Below, one piece after another: positions 53,293-63,042 of a stretch of 64,000 bases of DNA. The notes under the pieces were generated by a model. The model had not been told where the DNA came from. It saw only the letters and a list, made by a program, of their open reading frames with translations, and did not search any database. Source of the DNA: Tsukamurella sp. 8F (GTDB lineage Bacteria; Actinomycetota; Actinomycetes; Mycobacteriales; Mycobacteriaceae); contig NZ_JARFTP010000008.1 in assembly GCF_029167375.1 (NCBI RefSeq), positions 62,001 through 126,000 of the forward strand. The letters are read 5' to 3'. The translations under genes and the position numbers were made by a program. Every line of letters begins with the position of its first letter. Within the stretch, counting starts at the first letter, position 1.

Positions 53293-56200
53293 AGGGCGTC
53301 CTCCTCTGCGCTCGCGAACAGGCTGTCCAGGAACGCATCTCCGTCGCCCGCGGATTCCTCGGCCGACTCGTCGGCGTCGTGCACGGGCTCCTCGGCACCG
53401 CCGGCTCCGACCCGTTCGGTCAGGTGTGCCGCCAGATCCGCGATCGTCGGGTGGTTCCAGAGCATCGTCACGGACAGCTCGGTCCCTACGAGCTGCTCGG
53501 CGTCACGGCGGATGGACATCGCCATGATCGAGGTCAGGCCGAGCTCCGCGAACGGGCGATCCGCCTCCAGCTCCGAATCGTCGAGGCGCAACTCGCGAGC
53601 GAGGATCGCGCGCAGGCCGTGCTCGAATTCGCTGCGGACCTCGTCCGCAGAACGATCCGCCCACGACGGCGCGTCACCCGCCGGACGGACGGCGTCGGCC
53701 GTCGGCCGCGGAACGAGTATCACGTGCGCGACCTCGAGGCCCTCGGCCCGGTCCCACGCCGCCAGAGCCTCCCGGGGCCGCAGCGGACGGGTACCGCGGC
53801 GTTCCAGCTCCGCGGCGACCACCGCGGCGTCGGCGCCGAATCCCGTGTCCCTCCAGGCGCCCCAGGCGAGGCTCACCGCTCGGTCACCGGCGGCGCGGCG
53901 GGCGCGGGCGATCGCGTCCAGGTACGCATTGCCGGCCGCGTAAGCGCCCTGGCCCGGGATCCCGTATGCGGCGCCGGCCGAACCGATGAGCTGCAGGAAG
54001 TCCAGCTCGCCGGGCGGAAAAGTCTCCGAGATCGCCTGCGCACCAGCCACCTTCGGCGCGAGGACCCGCCGCGCGCCAGCGGCGTCGAGGGCGGATAACA
54101 GCGACGCATCCGCGACGCCGGCGGCATGTACGACTCCTCGGACAGGCGGGGCGCCGGCGCGGTCGCGCTCCGCGACAGCGGCCGCGAGCGCGCCGGGTTC
54201 GGCCACGTCGAGCGCCACCGCATCGACGGCGACCCCTCGACGCTCGAGGGCGCGGACCGCGTCGATCCGCACCCGAACGGCGCCCTGGGCACGGTCCCAC
54301 TCGGAGCGCGGTGGGAGGCCGGTACGACCGACGAGCACGAGTCGCCGCGCGCCGCGGTCGGCGAGACGCGCGGCGGCGACGAGGCCGATCGCGCCGAGAC
54401 CGCCGGTGACGAGGTAGGAGGCATCGGGTCGCAGCGCCGGCGGTGCCGCAGCGGGGCCCTCGGCGGTCACGATCCCAGCGACCTCGAGGCGTCCATCGCG
54501 GAGCCGGATCGGCTCGCGGCTCGAGCCTCCTGTCGCGTGATCGACGTCGGCCGAGTAGTCGCCGCCGTCCGCGGGAAGGTCCAGGACGCCGCCCCAGCGC
54601 TCGGGGTACTCGGCGGCGGCGACGCCGGCCAGCCCCCACAGCACGCCCTCCGCGGCGTCGCCGGTTCCGTCCGCCACACCGCGGGTGATCAGCCAGAGGG
54701 GCGCCGCGGACTCGCGCCCGGCGAGTGCTGCGACCTCTGTGGCCATACGCGTCGCGGCGTCCAGATCGCTCTCGCCCTCGCGCCGGGCCGCCCGGTAGAT
54801 CACCGGGGTCGCGCCCGTGGATTCAGGCTCCCACACCGTCCAGTCGCGGACGTGCACGATCTCCTCGGGAACGGCGTCGCGCTCGGAGTCGGCGGGTTCG
54901 ATTGCGGCGTAGCGGACCCCGCGTATGGTCCCGTAGCGAGATCCCGCCCCGTCGAAGAGGTCGACGTCTACGACCAGCTGCTCGCCCGCACGTCGGCGCG
55001 CGACGACGGTGCCCCGCTCGGCAGGGTCGGCAGCCAGTGTCACGGATTCGACGGCCTCGGGCACGAGCAGGCGCGGGTCCTCGTCGACGAGGCGCGCGAG
55101 AGTCGCGGCCGCGTCGAGCACGGCGTCTCCGGAACCCGCGATGTCGGCGGATACGACTCCCTCCGCGTGGCGAAGCGTGGTGGCACGCCACGAGTAGGCG
55201 GTCCCCTCGACACCCCACCCGCGCGCGAGTTCCTCGAGCCGCCGCGCCAGATCCGGTGCATCTGCGAGGCCGGTTACGACGAGCGGCACGTTGTCCGGCG
55301 CTCCCAGGCGCCCCGCGATGTTGCGGGCGGCACCCTCGACGGCGAGTGAGATCGCGCCGTCGGAAGCCGTGACCTGCAGCGTCGCAGGAGCGTTCGCGGG
55401 CACCGGGCGTTCGAGCCGCACGTCCTCGACACCGAGGGCCCCGGCCTCCCCGGCTGCGGTCGCGAGCGTGCGCAGGAGCACGGACAGCGGCACCACGTCG
55501 GCGCCGTGGATGCGGTGCTCACCCGGGTAGGGACGAGCAGCGGGCGAGAAGCGCGCACGCCACAGCACCGCCGGCCGGTCACCGGCGAGTCGCACGGGGT
55601 CGCCCAGCAATGTCCCGGGTCGCGCGGAGAATCCCGCCTCGGAACGGGACTCGACCGACTCCACCCAATGTCGGGTGTGGTGCCACGGCGTGGTCGGCAG
55701 GTCGATGTGCGGCCCCTGCCGCGTCCCCTTGGGCACGGGTGCGACGGTGGCCAAAGCCGTGTGGAAATCCAGGACCTCGTCGCCGTCGCGCGACAGGGTG
55801 CCGAGCGTCCGATGCCCGTCGTTGCCGAGCGTGTCGTCGATCGAGTAGGTGAGTATGGGGTGGGGAGAGACCTCTACGAACGTGCCGTGCCGCTCGCGTG
55901 CGGCGCCCGCAGCGTCGGCGAATCGCACCGGTCGGCGTAGGTTGTCCGCCCAGTACGCGGCATCGAACACCGGCGCGGTCTGCCCCGGCTGCACCGTCGA
56001 ATACACCGGGATACGCGGCGCCCGCGGCGAGATCGACGCAAGCTCCGCACGCAACTCACCCAGAATCGGATCCACCGTCGCATGATGCGACGCCACATCC
56101 ACCTCCACCCGACGCGCCAACAGATTCCGCCCCGTCACCTCAGCGACCACAGCATCCACCTGCCCCGGCGCACCCGCCACCACTGTCTGCCGCGGAGACG

Positions 56201-58538
56201 CGACCACGGCAACGGACACTCCCTCGAAGCGTGCGATGAGGTGTTCCGCCTCTGCGGCGTCGAGCTCGAGCAACGCCATCGCACCCTGACCCGACAACTC
56301 CCGCCGCATCAACCGCGACCGCGTCGCAATCACCGTCAACCCATCCCGCACCGACAAACCACCCGACACGACAGCAGCCGCAACCTCACCCATCGAATGA
56401 CCGACCACCGCATCCGGCTCCACACCATGCGCACGCCACAACGCCACCAACGCCAACTGCACACCCACCAACACCGGCTGAATCCGATCGATACCCACCA
56501 CCGGCTCACCCGACTCCAACACCCCACGCAACGAGAAACCCACCACCGCAACAAAATCCACATCGATCTCATCCACAGCAGCACCAAACGCCGGCTCCGC
56601 CACCAACAACGACCGACCCATCCCAGCCCACTGCGAACCCTGACCCGAGAACACGAACACCACACCGGGGTCCACGGGGTCGAGCGGCGCGACGACGCCG
56701 GGGGCGGACGTGCCCGCCGCAAGGGCGCGCAGACCCGCCACCGCGCCGGCCACGTCGCGCGCGACGACGGAGCCCGCATAGCGGCCGCGCGAACGTCGGG
56801 TGGCGAGCTCGAGAGCCACATCGGCCGGTGTCGCATCGGCGTTCGCAAGCCAGTCGGCGAGCCGGGCCGCCGTTGCCGCCACGCGAGCTCGGGAGGCTCC
56901 TGTCACGGCGAGCCGCGCCGGTCCCTCATTGCTCTCGTGCCGTGCCGTGGGCCCTACGGTAGGCGCCTGCTCGAGCACGACGTGTGCGTTGGTGCCGCCG
57001 AACCCGAACGCGGATACGCCCGCCCTCCGGGCACGGCCGGACTCCGGCCAGGGGGTCGGCTCCGCCACCACGCGCAGGCGGTGCTCGGCGAAAGGGATAT
57101 GCGGATTGGGCTGCGAGAAACCGGGATTCGCGGGGATCTCGCCGCTGCGGATCGCGAGCACGGCCTTGATCAGGCCCGCGATCCCGGCTGCCGCCTCGAG
57201 GTGGCCGAGCTGGGTCTTGACCGCGGACAACAGCAGGGGCGCCTCCGCGCGGCGGCCACGGCCGAGCACCGTGCCCAGCGCACGGGCCTCGATCGGGTCG
57301 CCGAGCAGCGTCCCGGTCCCGTGTGCCTCGACGAGATCGACGTCGCGTGGGGCGATCCCCGCGTCGGCGTAGGCGTCGCGCAGGACCGCCATCTGCGCGG
57401 CCGGGTTCGGTGCCAGGAGGCCGTTGGAGCGACCGTCCTGGTTGACCGCCGAGCCCCGGATCACCGCGAGCACGCGGTCACCGTCGCGTACGGCATCCGA
57501 AAGACGCTTGAGCACGACGACACCCGCGCCCTCGCCGCGGACGTAGCCGTCCGCCGCCGCGTCGAATGCGTGACAGCGGCCGGTCGGCGACATGGCGCCG
57601 AGCGCATCGAAACTACGTGTGACCGCAGGTGAGAGCAGAAGGTTCACTCCGCCCGCCAGAGCGAGGTCGGTCTCACCGGAACGCAGACTGCGCACGGCCA
57701 TATGCACCGCGACCAATGACGACGAGCACGCGGTGTCGACGGTGACGGACGGGCCGCGCAGGTCGAACGTGTAGGACACCCGGTTCGCGATCACGCTGCC
57801 GGCTGCGCCGGTCCCCGACCAGCCGTCCACGCGACTCAGCTCGCTCGCCACGAGGTAGCCGTATTCGGTGGCGCAGGCGCCGGCATACACGCCGGTGCGG
57901 CTGTGCCGCAACGACCCCGGAACGATTCCGGCGTGCTCCAGAGCCTCGTGTACGACCTCGAGCAGCAGGCGCTGCTGAGGATCCATGCGGGCGGCCTCGC
58001 TCGGCGAGACATCGAAATGCTCGGCGTCGAAGCCCGCGATGTCGTCGAGGAAGGCACCGTGCCGCGTGGTCGCGGCGAGGGCTCCCGCCGACTCGGGGGT
58101 GTCCGCGACGAACGGCTCCCAGCGGCCGTCAGGCACCTCGCCGACCGCGACCCGACCGGAGGTGAGCAGGTCCCAGTAGGCGTCGGGGCCGTCCGCGCCA
58201 CCCGGGAACCGGCAACCCAGCCCGACGATCGCGACGGCCTCGTCGGCCGATGCGTGCTGCGCAAGGCGCACATGTCCGACACCGTCGGGTGCCGGCGGCG
58301 AGGAGAGCGCAGAAGCGAGCCCGTTGACAGTCGGGTTCTCGAACAGCTCGGCCGGCGACACCGTGCGTCCCAGCAGCTCGGAGAGCTCACCCGACAGCAC
58401 GACAGCGTCGGTGGAGCCGAGGCCGAGGTCGCGCACCGGTGCGTCGAGATCGAGATCCTCAGGGTCCGCGCCGACAACGTCGACCAGGTAATCGGTCAGC
58501 CAGCGCCGCAGGGCATCCTCGCCTGCGACGGCGGTCAT
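53289..58538 (-). CDS. PKS-A: loading polyketide synthase ACP-KS-AT-DH-like-KR-ACP
   Basis: A 1749-residue modular PKS next to the FAAL, which should load its N-terminal ACP (about 5-80, [10 protein letters not shown]42). KS (about 98-525): VDTACSSS (C271), [22 protein letters not shown] (about 625-920): GHSMGEVAA and VASH. DH-like domain (about 985-1230): [10 protein letters not shown] is intact, but the second motif reads LDAAATL without the Gln/His. KR (about 1375-1560): [29 protein letters not shown] (about 1635-1710): LGLTSIM. Acidic C-terminal tail ([29 protein letters not shown]) for docking. ATG overlaps the FAAL stop as ATGA. Similar in plan and length to PpsA (about 1876). Confidence 0.9.
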   Translation of the reverse strand: MTAVAGEDALRRWLTDYLVDVVGADPEDLDLDAPVRDLGLGSTDAVVLSGELSELLGRTVSPAELFENPTVNGLASALSSPPAPDGVGHVRLAQHASADEAVAIVGLGCRFPGGADGPDAYWDLLTSGRVAVGEVPDGRWEPFVADTPESAGALAATTRHGAFLDDIAGFDAEHFDVSPSEAARMDPQQRLLLEVVHEALEHAGIVPGSLRHSRTGVYAGACATEYGYLVASELSRVDGWSGTGAAGSVIANRVSYTFDLRGPSVTVDTACSSSLVAVHMAVRSLRSGETDLALAGGVNLLLSPAVTRSFDALGAMSPTGRCHAFDAAADGYVRGEGAGVVVLKRLSDAVRDGDRVLAVIRGSAVNQDGRSNGLLAPNPAAQMAVLRDAYADAGIAPRDVDLVEAHGTGTLLGDPIEARALGTVLGRGRRAEAPLLLSAVKTQLGHLEAAAGIAGLIKAVLAIRSGEIPANPGFSQPNPHIPFAEHRLRVVAEPTPWPESGRARRAGVSAFGFGGTNAHVVLEQAPTVGPTARHESNEGPARLAVTGASRARVAATAARLADWLANADATPADVALELATRRSRGRYAGSVVARDVAGAVAGLRALAAGTSAPGVVAPLDPVDPGVVFVFSGQGSQWAGMGRSLLVAEPAFGAAVDEIDVDFVAVVGFSLRGVLESGEPVVGIDRIQPVLVGVQLALVALWRAHGVEPDAVVGHSMGEVAAAVVSGGLSVRDGLTVIATRSRLMRRELSGQGAMALLELDAAEAEHLIARFEGVSVAVVASPRQTVVAGAPGQVDAVVAEVTGRNLLARRVEVDVASHHATVDPILGELRAELASISPRAPRIPVYSTVQPGQTAPVFDAAYWADNLRRPVRFADAAGAARERHGTFVEVSPHPILTYSIDDTLGNDGHRTLGTLSRDGDEVLDFHTALATVAPVPKGTRQGPHIDLPTTPWHHTRHWVESVESRSEAGFSARPGTLLGDPVRLAGDRPAVLWRARFSPAARPYPGEHRIHGADVVPLSVLLRTLATAAGEAGALGVEDVRLERPVPANAPATLQVTASDGAISLAVEGAARNIAGRLGAPDNVPLVVTGLADAPDLARRLEELARGWGVEGTAYSWRATTLRHAEGVVSADIAGSGDAVLDAAATLARLVDEDPRLLVPEAVESVTLAADPAERGTVVARRRAGEQLVVDVDLFDGAGSRYGTIRGVRYAAIEPADSERDAVPEEIVHVRDWTVWEPESTGATPVIYRAARREGESDLDAATRMATEVAALAGRESAAPLWLITRGVADGTGDAAEGVLWGLAGVAAAEYPERWGGVLDLPADGGDYSADVDHATGGSSREPIRLRDGRLEVAGIVTAEGPAAAPPALRPDASYLVTGGLGAIGLVAAARLADRGARRLVLVGRTGLPPRSEWDRAQGAVRVRIDAVRALERRGVAVDAVALDVAEPGALAAAVAERDRAGAPPVRGVVHAAGVADASLLSALDAAGARRVLAPKVAGAQAISETFPPGELDFLQLIGSAGAAYGIPGQGAYAAGNAYLDAIARARRAAGDRAVSLAWGAWRDTGFGADAAVVAAELERRGTRPLRPREALAAWDRAEGLEVAHVILVPRPTADAVRPAGDAPSWADRSADEVRSEFEHGLRAILARELRLDDSELEADRPFAELGLTSIMAMSIRRDAEQLVGTELSVTMLWNHPTIADLAAHLTERVGAGGAEEPVHDADESAEESAGDGDAFLDSLFASAEEDAL
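55849..56769 (-). repeat. Long repeat copy 2: AT-coding tract of PKS-A nearly identical to PKS-D
   Basis: Partner of 40822-41742 with the same interrupted pattern: identical blocks 55849-55895, 55935-56669 (one mismatch) and 56710-56769. The AT of PKS-C has almost the same protein sequence but clearly different DNA with local codon use, so the DNA identity of A and D is not explained by protein constraint. Confidence 0.9.
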
Positions 58539-60310
58539 CCGTCCTCGCCCAGCCGCTGGAAGCCGCCCGTGCGGTAGGTCTCGGCGGTCTCGCGACGGCG
58601 GGTCTTGCCGCTGGTGGTGATCGGGATCGCGCCCTGCGGCACGAGCACGATGTCCGCCGCCCGCAGGGTGTGGGCACGGGACACCGCGGACGCGACGGCG
58701 CGGCGCGTCTGCTGGACGTGCTCTGCGATCTCCTGCGGGTCCGTCGGGAGCTTCCGCAGCTCGGCGACGACGACGAGTTGCTCGGTGTCGCTGCCGGGGA
58801 CCGAGATGGCGGCGGTGCGCGCGCCGGTGATGGACGTGACGGTGGACTCGATGTCGTCCGGGTAGTGGTTGCGGCCGTCGATGATGATCAGATCCTTGAT
58901 CCGACCGACCATGAACAGCTCGCCGCCGGATATGACACCCAGGTCACCGGTGCGCATCCAGGGGCCCTCGGGCGTACCCGACTCGGTCTGCGCCAGCTTC
59001 GCGTCGAACACCTCGGCGGTGCGCGTCGGGTTGTTCCAGTACCCGGCCGCCACGTTGGCGCCGTGCACCCAGATCTCGCCGACCCGTTCGTCCGGGCAGA
59101 CCTCGAAGCTCTCGGTGTCGACGACCCGGAAGACGGTACTGCGCTGGTGGCCCAGCCCCACCTGCTCCGAACCGCCCTCGCCCTCGACGCGCAGCGCGTA
59201 GCCCGCTGCGAGCTTCTCGTAGTCGAAGCGCACGATCGGCAGCGACGTGCCGGGCTCGAGCGACGCGACATACAGGGTCGCCTCGGCCAGGCCGTAGGCC
59301 GGCAACTGCACACCGTCGCGCAGCCCGGCAGCGGCGAACCGCTCGTTGAACCGGCGCACGGTGGCGGGCTGGACGCGCTCAGCCGCGTTCATGATCCCGT
59401 GCACGCCCGCGAGCGTCAGCCCCTCCAGGTCGGCCTCGCTCGTACGGCGCGCGGCGAGATCGAAAGCGAAGTTGGGCGCCGCCGAGTGCGCCCCCGGGTA
59501 CTCGGCGAGCAGACGGATCCATCGGGAGGGCTTCTGAAGGAACGACAGGGGGCTGGTGAGGACACCGTGCCGGCCGGTGGCGACGGGCGCCATGATGCCC
59601 AGCATCAGGCCCAGATCGTGGAAGAACGGCAGCCAGGACACCAGCGTGGTGCCCTCCGGCGGGTAGCCGCCGACGTCGGCGAACTGGTCGGCGGCTATCT
59701 GCGCGACGTTGACCGCGATGTTCTCGTGCCCGACGGCGACGCCGGACGGCGTGCCCGTCGACCCCGACGTGTACTGCAGGAGCGCCAGCTTCGCGGCGGG
59801 CCGGTCGATCTCGTACGGGGCGGGCTCGTCGGTGTAGTCGAGCGCGTCGACCTCCACGACTGCGGGACGGACCCCGGTCGCAGCATTCACCGACGGCATC
59901 ACGTCGCCCACCGCTGCCGTGGTGGTCAGGATCGCGGCGGCGGCGCAGTCGGCGAGCACCGACGAGACGCGCTCGTCGTGCGCGCCGAACATCGGCACCG
60001 ACAGCGGCACAGCGACCATGCCCGCCTCGAGCGCGCCGAGGAAGCCGACCACGTAGTCCATCGACTGCGGCGCCAGGATCGCGACGCGGTCGCCGATTCC
60101 GCCGTGTCGGCGCAGCTCGCCGGCCACCACCCGCACGCGGGTGTAGAGCTCCGACCACGTCAACGTCTCCGCGTAGCCGTCCGGGTCGAGGTCGTAGTCC
60201 ACGAACGTGAACGCCTGCGCCTCCGGCTCCGCGGCGGCACGCCGCTCCAGCACGACGGGGATGAGGGAGTCAGCGATGTGCTGGGAGTTCGACTGCTGGG
60301 GATTCGACAC
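58535..60310 (-). CDS. Fatty acyl-AMP ligase (FAAL, FadD26-like) priming the PKS
   Basis: A 591-residue adenylating enzyme of the long-chain fatty acyl-AMP ligase class. It activates a fatty acid with ATP and passes it to the N-terminal ACP of PKS-A. The P-loop is LLQYTSGSTGTPSGV (near residue 182), FAAL-typical stretches are WLPFFHDLGLMLGI and LPAYGLAEATLYVA, the adenylate aspartate is in RTGDLGVI, and the hinge is GRIKDLIIIDGRNHYPDDIE. The C-terminal lysine region reads PITTSGKTRR. The GTG at 60310 gives the family length; the frame continues 21 codons upstream to an ATG-less start with a non-family sequence. It overlaps PKS-A by 4 bases, the arrangement of fadD26-ppsA. Confidence 0.93.
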   Translation of the reverse strand: MSNPQQSNSQHIADSLIPVVLERRAAAEPEAQAFTFVDYDLDPDGYAETLTWSELYTRVRVVAGELRRHGGIGDRVAILAPQSMDYVVGFLGALEAGMVAVPLSVPMFGAHDERVSSVLADCAAAAILTTTAAVGDVMPSVNAATGVRPAVVEVDALDYTDEPAPYEIDRPAAKLALLQYTSGSTGTPSGVAVGHENIAVNVAQIAADQFADVGGYPPEGTTLVSWLPFFHDLGLMLGIMAPVATGRHGVLTSPLSFLQKPSRWIRLLAEYPGAHSAAPNFAFDLAARRTSEADLEGLTLAGVHGIMNAAERVQPATVRRFNERFAAAGLRDGVQLPAYGLAEATLYVASLEPGTSLPIVRFDYEKLAAGYALRVEGEGGSEQVGLGHQRSTVFRVVDTESFEVCPDERVGEIWVHGANVAAGYWNNPTRTAEVFDAKLAQTESGTPEGPWMRTGDLGVISGGELFMVGRIKDLIIIDGRNHYPDDIESTVTSITGARTAAISVPGSDTEQLVVVAELRKLPTDPQEIAEHVQQTRRAVASAVSRAHTLRAADIVLVPQGAIPITTSGKTRRRETAETYRTGGFQRLGEDG

Positions 60311-60530
60311 AGGAGTCCGCCTTCCGTTCGGGTGACGTGGGCCGCCGGCGCTCGGGCGGGGCTGGCACGCCACGTGACCGGCGCTCGTCGGCCGGTCCTT
60401 TCTGCCGCATGAATTGCAAGCAGTATGTCACGTATCGGACATTGATAAAAGAATCTCTTCCCATACCGGACGTGGGTTGTATTAACCGGCCCGGGCGTTC
60501 ACGGGCCGCCACCCTGGCCGGAGCGTGCTG
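60311..60530 (-). promoter_or_regulatory. Upstream region of the FAAL-PKS operon
   Basis: This 220-base gap between the thioesterase and the FAAL contains the most AT-rich stretch of the cluster (60408-60485, for example TTGATAAAAGAATC). A 5-bp inverted pair ATGTC/GACAT with 8 bases between lies at 60427-60444. On the minus strand several -10-like hexamers (TATCAAT, CATACT) can be picked but none is convincing. It is the only likely place for a promoter driving the 29-kb FAAL-to-papA5 unit. Confidence 0.45.
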
Positions 60531-61274
60531 TCAGACGGGCCGCGCCGCGGCCCCGCGCCGCAACGTCGCCTCGATGTCCGCAGCCACGTCGCCTGCGTGA
60601 TCGCCGAGGTAGAAGTGATGACCGGGGAACGATCGGAGCCCCAGGTATCCGCTCGTGCGCGCCGCCCAGCCGCTCATGCGCTCGGCAGTCGCGATCTCGT
60701 CCGTTTCACCCGAATACGCCCTGATTGCGCTTGTCACACGTCGAGCGGCATCCGGTCGGTAGGCCGTGATCGCCTGGAACCCCCGGAGTGTCGGAAGGAT
60801 GCGTGCCGAGAACTCCTCGCTCCGCAGAAGCGCCGGATCCGCACCCGTCATGCGCGCGGCGGCGTCGAGCAACTCGGCGTCGTCGGCGGCGACGTCGAAT
60901 CCGCTCTCACCCGGCGCCGCGCACGCGGACACGAACAGTCCGTCGACGGCACGGCCGGCGGACTCGAACCGACACGCCGTCTCGAACGCGACCAGCGCAC
61001 CCATGCTGTGCCCGAAGAAGGCGATCGGCCCCTCCGCGGCGGTTGCGGGCGACAGCCGAGCCGATACCGCATCGGCGAGCGCCTCGATGCCGGTGAGCCC
61101 CGCCACGTCATGCGCTCCCCCGCGCCCGGGGTATGGAACCCCGACCACGCGGACGTCCGGTCCGAAAGCAGCGGCCAGCGGCACGTAGTACGAGGGCGAT
61201 CCGCCCGCATGCGGGAAGACATAGAGCGTGGCGAGAGTGGGCACGGCCGACACCATACCTACAGGATCGGACAT
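60531..61274 (-). CDS. TesA-like type II thioesterase
   Basis: A 247-residue alpha/beta-hydrolase thioesterase of the type II (TEII, TesA/GrsT) family. The start LYVFPHAGGSPSYYVPLA is the family oxyanion loop, the nucleophile is in FFGHSMGALVAFE, and the histidine is in FPGHHFYLGDHA. Such enzymes free mis-primed carriers or, for M. tuberculosis TesA, assist PpsE in release. ATG 61274 has AGCAGGA 4 bases upstream; ATG 61256 is an alternative. It lies directly upstream of the FAAL on the same strand, 220 bases away, and diverges from the nucleoside hydrolase. A CTGTCGACAG palindrome (61281-61290) lies in the shared gap. Confidence 0.9.
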   Translation of the reverse strand: MSDPVGMVSAVPTLATLYVFPHAGGSPSYYVPLAAAFGPDVRVVGVPYPGRGGAHDVAGLTGIEALADAVSARLSPATAAEGPIAFFGHSMGALVAFETACRFESAGRAVDGLFVSACAAPGESGFDVAADDAELLDAAARMTGADPALLRSEEFSARILPTLRGFQAITAYRPDAARRVTSAIRAYSGETDEIATAERMSGWAARTSGYLGLRSFPGHHFYLGDHAGDVAADIEATLRRGAAARPV

Positions 61275-61324
61275 ATCCTGCTGTCGACAGTTCACTCGCA
61301 GGAATCTCACATGTGTCAGCGGTT

Positions 61325-61330
61325 ACGATG
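61325..61330 (+). promoter_or_regulatory. Candidate -10 element of a leaderless promoter
   Basis: TACGAT ends 5 bases before the GTG start of the nucleoside hydrolase. There is no ribosome binding site apart from a G-run touching the start codon. Confidence 0.35.
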
Positions 61331-61335
61331 CGGGG

Positions 61336-62364
61336 GTGACGACGGTGGTGTTCGACTGCGATACGGGGATCGACGACTCGCTCGCGCTGCTGTACCTGCT
61401 CGCCCATCCGGACGTGACGCTCGAGGCGATCGTTTCCACCGCGGGAAATGTTCCGGCACAGCAGGTCTCGCAGAACAATCTGGGATGGCTCGAGCTGCTC
61501 GGGCGCGACGACGTCGAAGTCTGCCTGGGCGCCGACGCACCTCTGGCGACCCCGCTCATGACGACCGAGGAGACCCACGGCCCGCTCGGCGTCGGCTACG
61601 CGGAGCTGCCCGCCCCACGCCGGGGCGTGTCGGCCCGCCCGGGCGCCCAGGCGTGGTCGGAGATCACCCGCGCGCACCCGGGCGAGGTCGTCGGGCTGGT
61701 GACGGGCCCGTGTACCAACCTCGCGCTCGCGATCCGGGACGATCCGGGCATACCTGCCCGGCTGCGTCGCCTGGTGCTGATGGGCGGCGCGTTCCACCAC
61801 CCGGGCAACACGACCCCGACGTCCGAGTGGAACGTCGCCGTCGATCCCGAGTCGTGGCATGAGGTACTGCATGCTTACGAGGCGCTCGACGGGACCGGTG
61901 TCGCGCTGCCCATCGTGTGCCCGCTCGACCTCACCGAGACCATCGAGATGACCCCCGACCATCTACTCAGACTCGCGGACAGCGCCGGCAGCACGCCCGA
62001 GGAGGTGCCCGCGGCAGATGACGCGGACGGGCTCCGGTCCGCAGCGAACAACGCGCTGGTACGGGCCGTCACCGACGCGGTGCGCTTCTACTTCGAGTTC
62101 CACCGGGACCACGACCAGGGCTACATCGCGCACATGCACGATCCCTTCGCCGCCGCCGTGGCGCTCGACCCCTCGATCGCGGAACTCCACGCGGCGCCTG
62201 TCGACGTGGAGCTCACCGGCAGCCTCACACGCGGTACGACGGTCGCCGATCACGCTCGCGTGTGGGGCCGCCCCGACACGGCCCGGATCGCGGTCGGTAC
62301 CGATCCGGCGGCGTTCTTCGACACGCTCGTCGACCGGATCGGAGCCCTCGCCCGTGCCATCTGA
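61336..62364 (+). CDS. Inosine-uridine-type nucleoside hydrolase
   Basis: A 342-residue nucleoside hydrolase. The calcium-binding signature is VVFDCDTGIDDSLAL (DxDxGxDD, residues 4-18), then GPCTNLALAI, the core MGGAFHHPGNTTPTSEWNVAVDPE, and a late HMHDPFAAAVALDP that carries the last Ca-binding Asp. It splits ribonucleosides into base and ribose for salvage. The GTG at 61336 starts the family sequence; frame upstream is non-homologous. No purine or pyrimidine genes adjoin it. It diverges from the thioesterase and is followed after 24 bases by the ASCH-like gene. Confidence 0.9.
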   Translation: MTTVVFDCDTGIDDSLALLYLLAHPDVTLEAIVSTAGNVPAQQVSQNNLGWLELLGRDDVEVCLGADAPLATPLMTTEETHGPLGVGYAELPAPRRGVSARPGAQAWSEITRAHPGEVVGLVTGPCTNLALAIRDDPGIPARLRRLVLMGGAFHHPGNTTPTSEWNVAVDPESWHEVLHAYEALDGTGVALPIVCPLDLTETIEMTPDHLLRLADSAGSTPEEVPAADDADGLRSAANNALVRAVTDAVRFYFEFHRDHDQGYIAHMHDPFAAAVALDPSIAELHAAPVDVELTGSLTRGTTVADHARVWGRPDTARIAVGTDPAAFFDTLVDRIGALARAI

Positions 62365-62388
62365 CCCCCGCGCCCCCTCTCCGTCCGC

Positions 62389-63042
62389 ATGCTGATCTCG
62401 AAAGCGGTCGCGGAGGGCATCCGCGACGGGCGCATCACCGCACAGTTCCGGCGATGGGATGCTCCTCGAGTCAAGGTAGGCGGCACTCAGCTCACGCCCG
62501 CAGGCCTGATCCGGTTCACACGCGTGGTGCGGGTCGCCGACCTGGAGAAGGTATCCGACCGCGCCGCCCGTGCGGCCGGTATGAAGGACGCGGCCGCGCT
62601 GCGCAGGGCACTGGCTCCGCGAGCATCGGGCGGCGAGCGCCGCCCCGGAGACCGCCGGGCACGAGGGGGCGACACCGTCTACCGCGTCACTGTCGAGTGG
62701 GCGGGCGTGGATCCGCGAATCGCCCTGCGGGACAGCGTTCCCGACGATGCCGAACTCGTGGACATCGCAAGCCGCCTGGAGCGCCTGGACCGCCGGGACG
62801 CCGGTCCGTGGACCCGCGACATCCTGATCTGGATCCGCGACAATCCGCGTGTGGTGTCCAAGGAGCTGGCCGCCGAGCGGGGCGTCGAGCTGCTGCCCAT
62901 GAAGGCGGATATCCGCAAGCTCAAGGCCCTCGGCCTCACCATCAGTCACGACGTCGGATACGAGATCTCCCGGCGCGGCGCTGCCTATCTGGACTGGCTC
63001 GGCTCCGCGCGGTCCGACGAGGCCTCGCCCACCAACAGGTAG
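62389..63042 (+). CDS. ASCH-like domain protein with C-terminal helical domain
   Basis: A 217-residue protein of uncertain role. The first ~80 residues (ISKAVAEGIRDGRITAQFRRW, then PRVKVGGTQLTPAGLIRFTRVVRVADLEKVSD) resemble ASCH/PUA-like RNA-binding modules by the FRRW..P.V..GGT pattern. A basic linker follows, then an EWAG strand, and from about 145 a winged-helix-like part (TRDILIWIRDNPRVVSKELAAERG, DIRKLKALGLTIS, GYEISRRGAAYL). This suggests a nucleic-acid-binding protein; no target is indicated. Its 3' end overlaps the convergent cyclase gene by 58 bases. Confidence 0.65.
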   Translation: MLISKAVAEGIRDGRITAQFRRWDAPRVKVGGTQLTPAGLIRFTRVVRVADLEKVSDRAARAAGMKDAAALRRALAPRASGGERRPGDRRARGGDTVYRVTVEWAGVDPRIALRDSVPDDAELVDIASRLERLDRRDAGPWTRDILIWIRDNPRVVSKELAAERGVELLPMKADIRKLKALGLTISHDVGYEISRRGAAYLDWLGSARSDEASPTNR

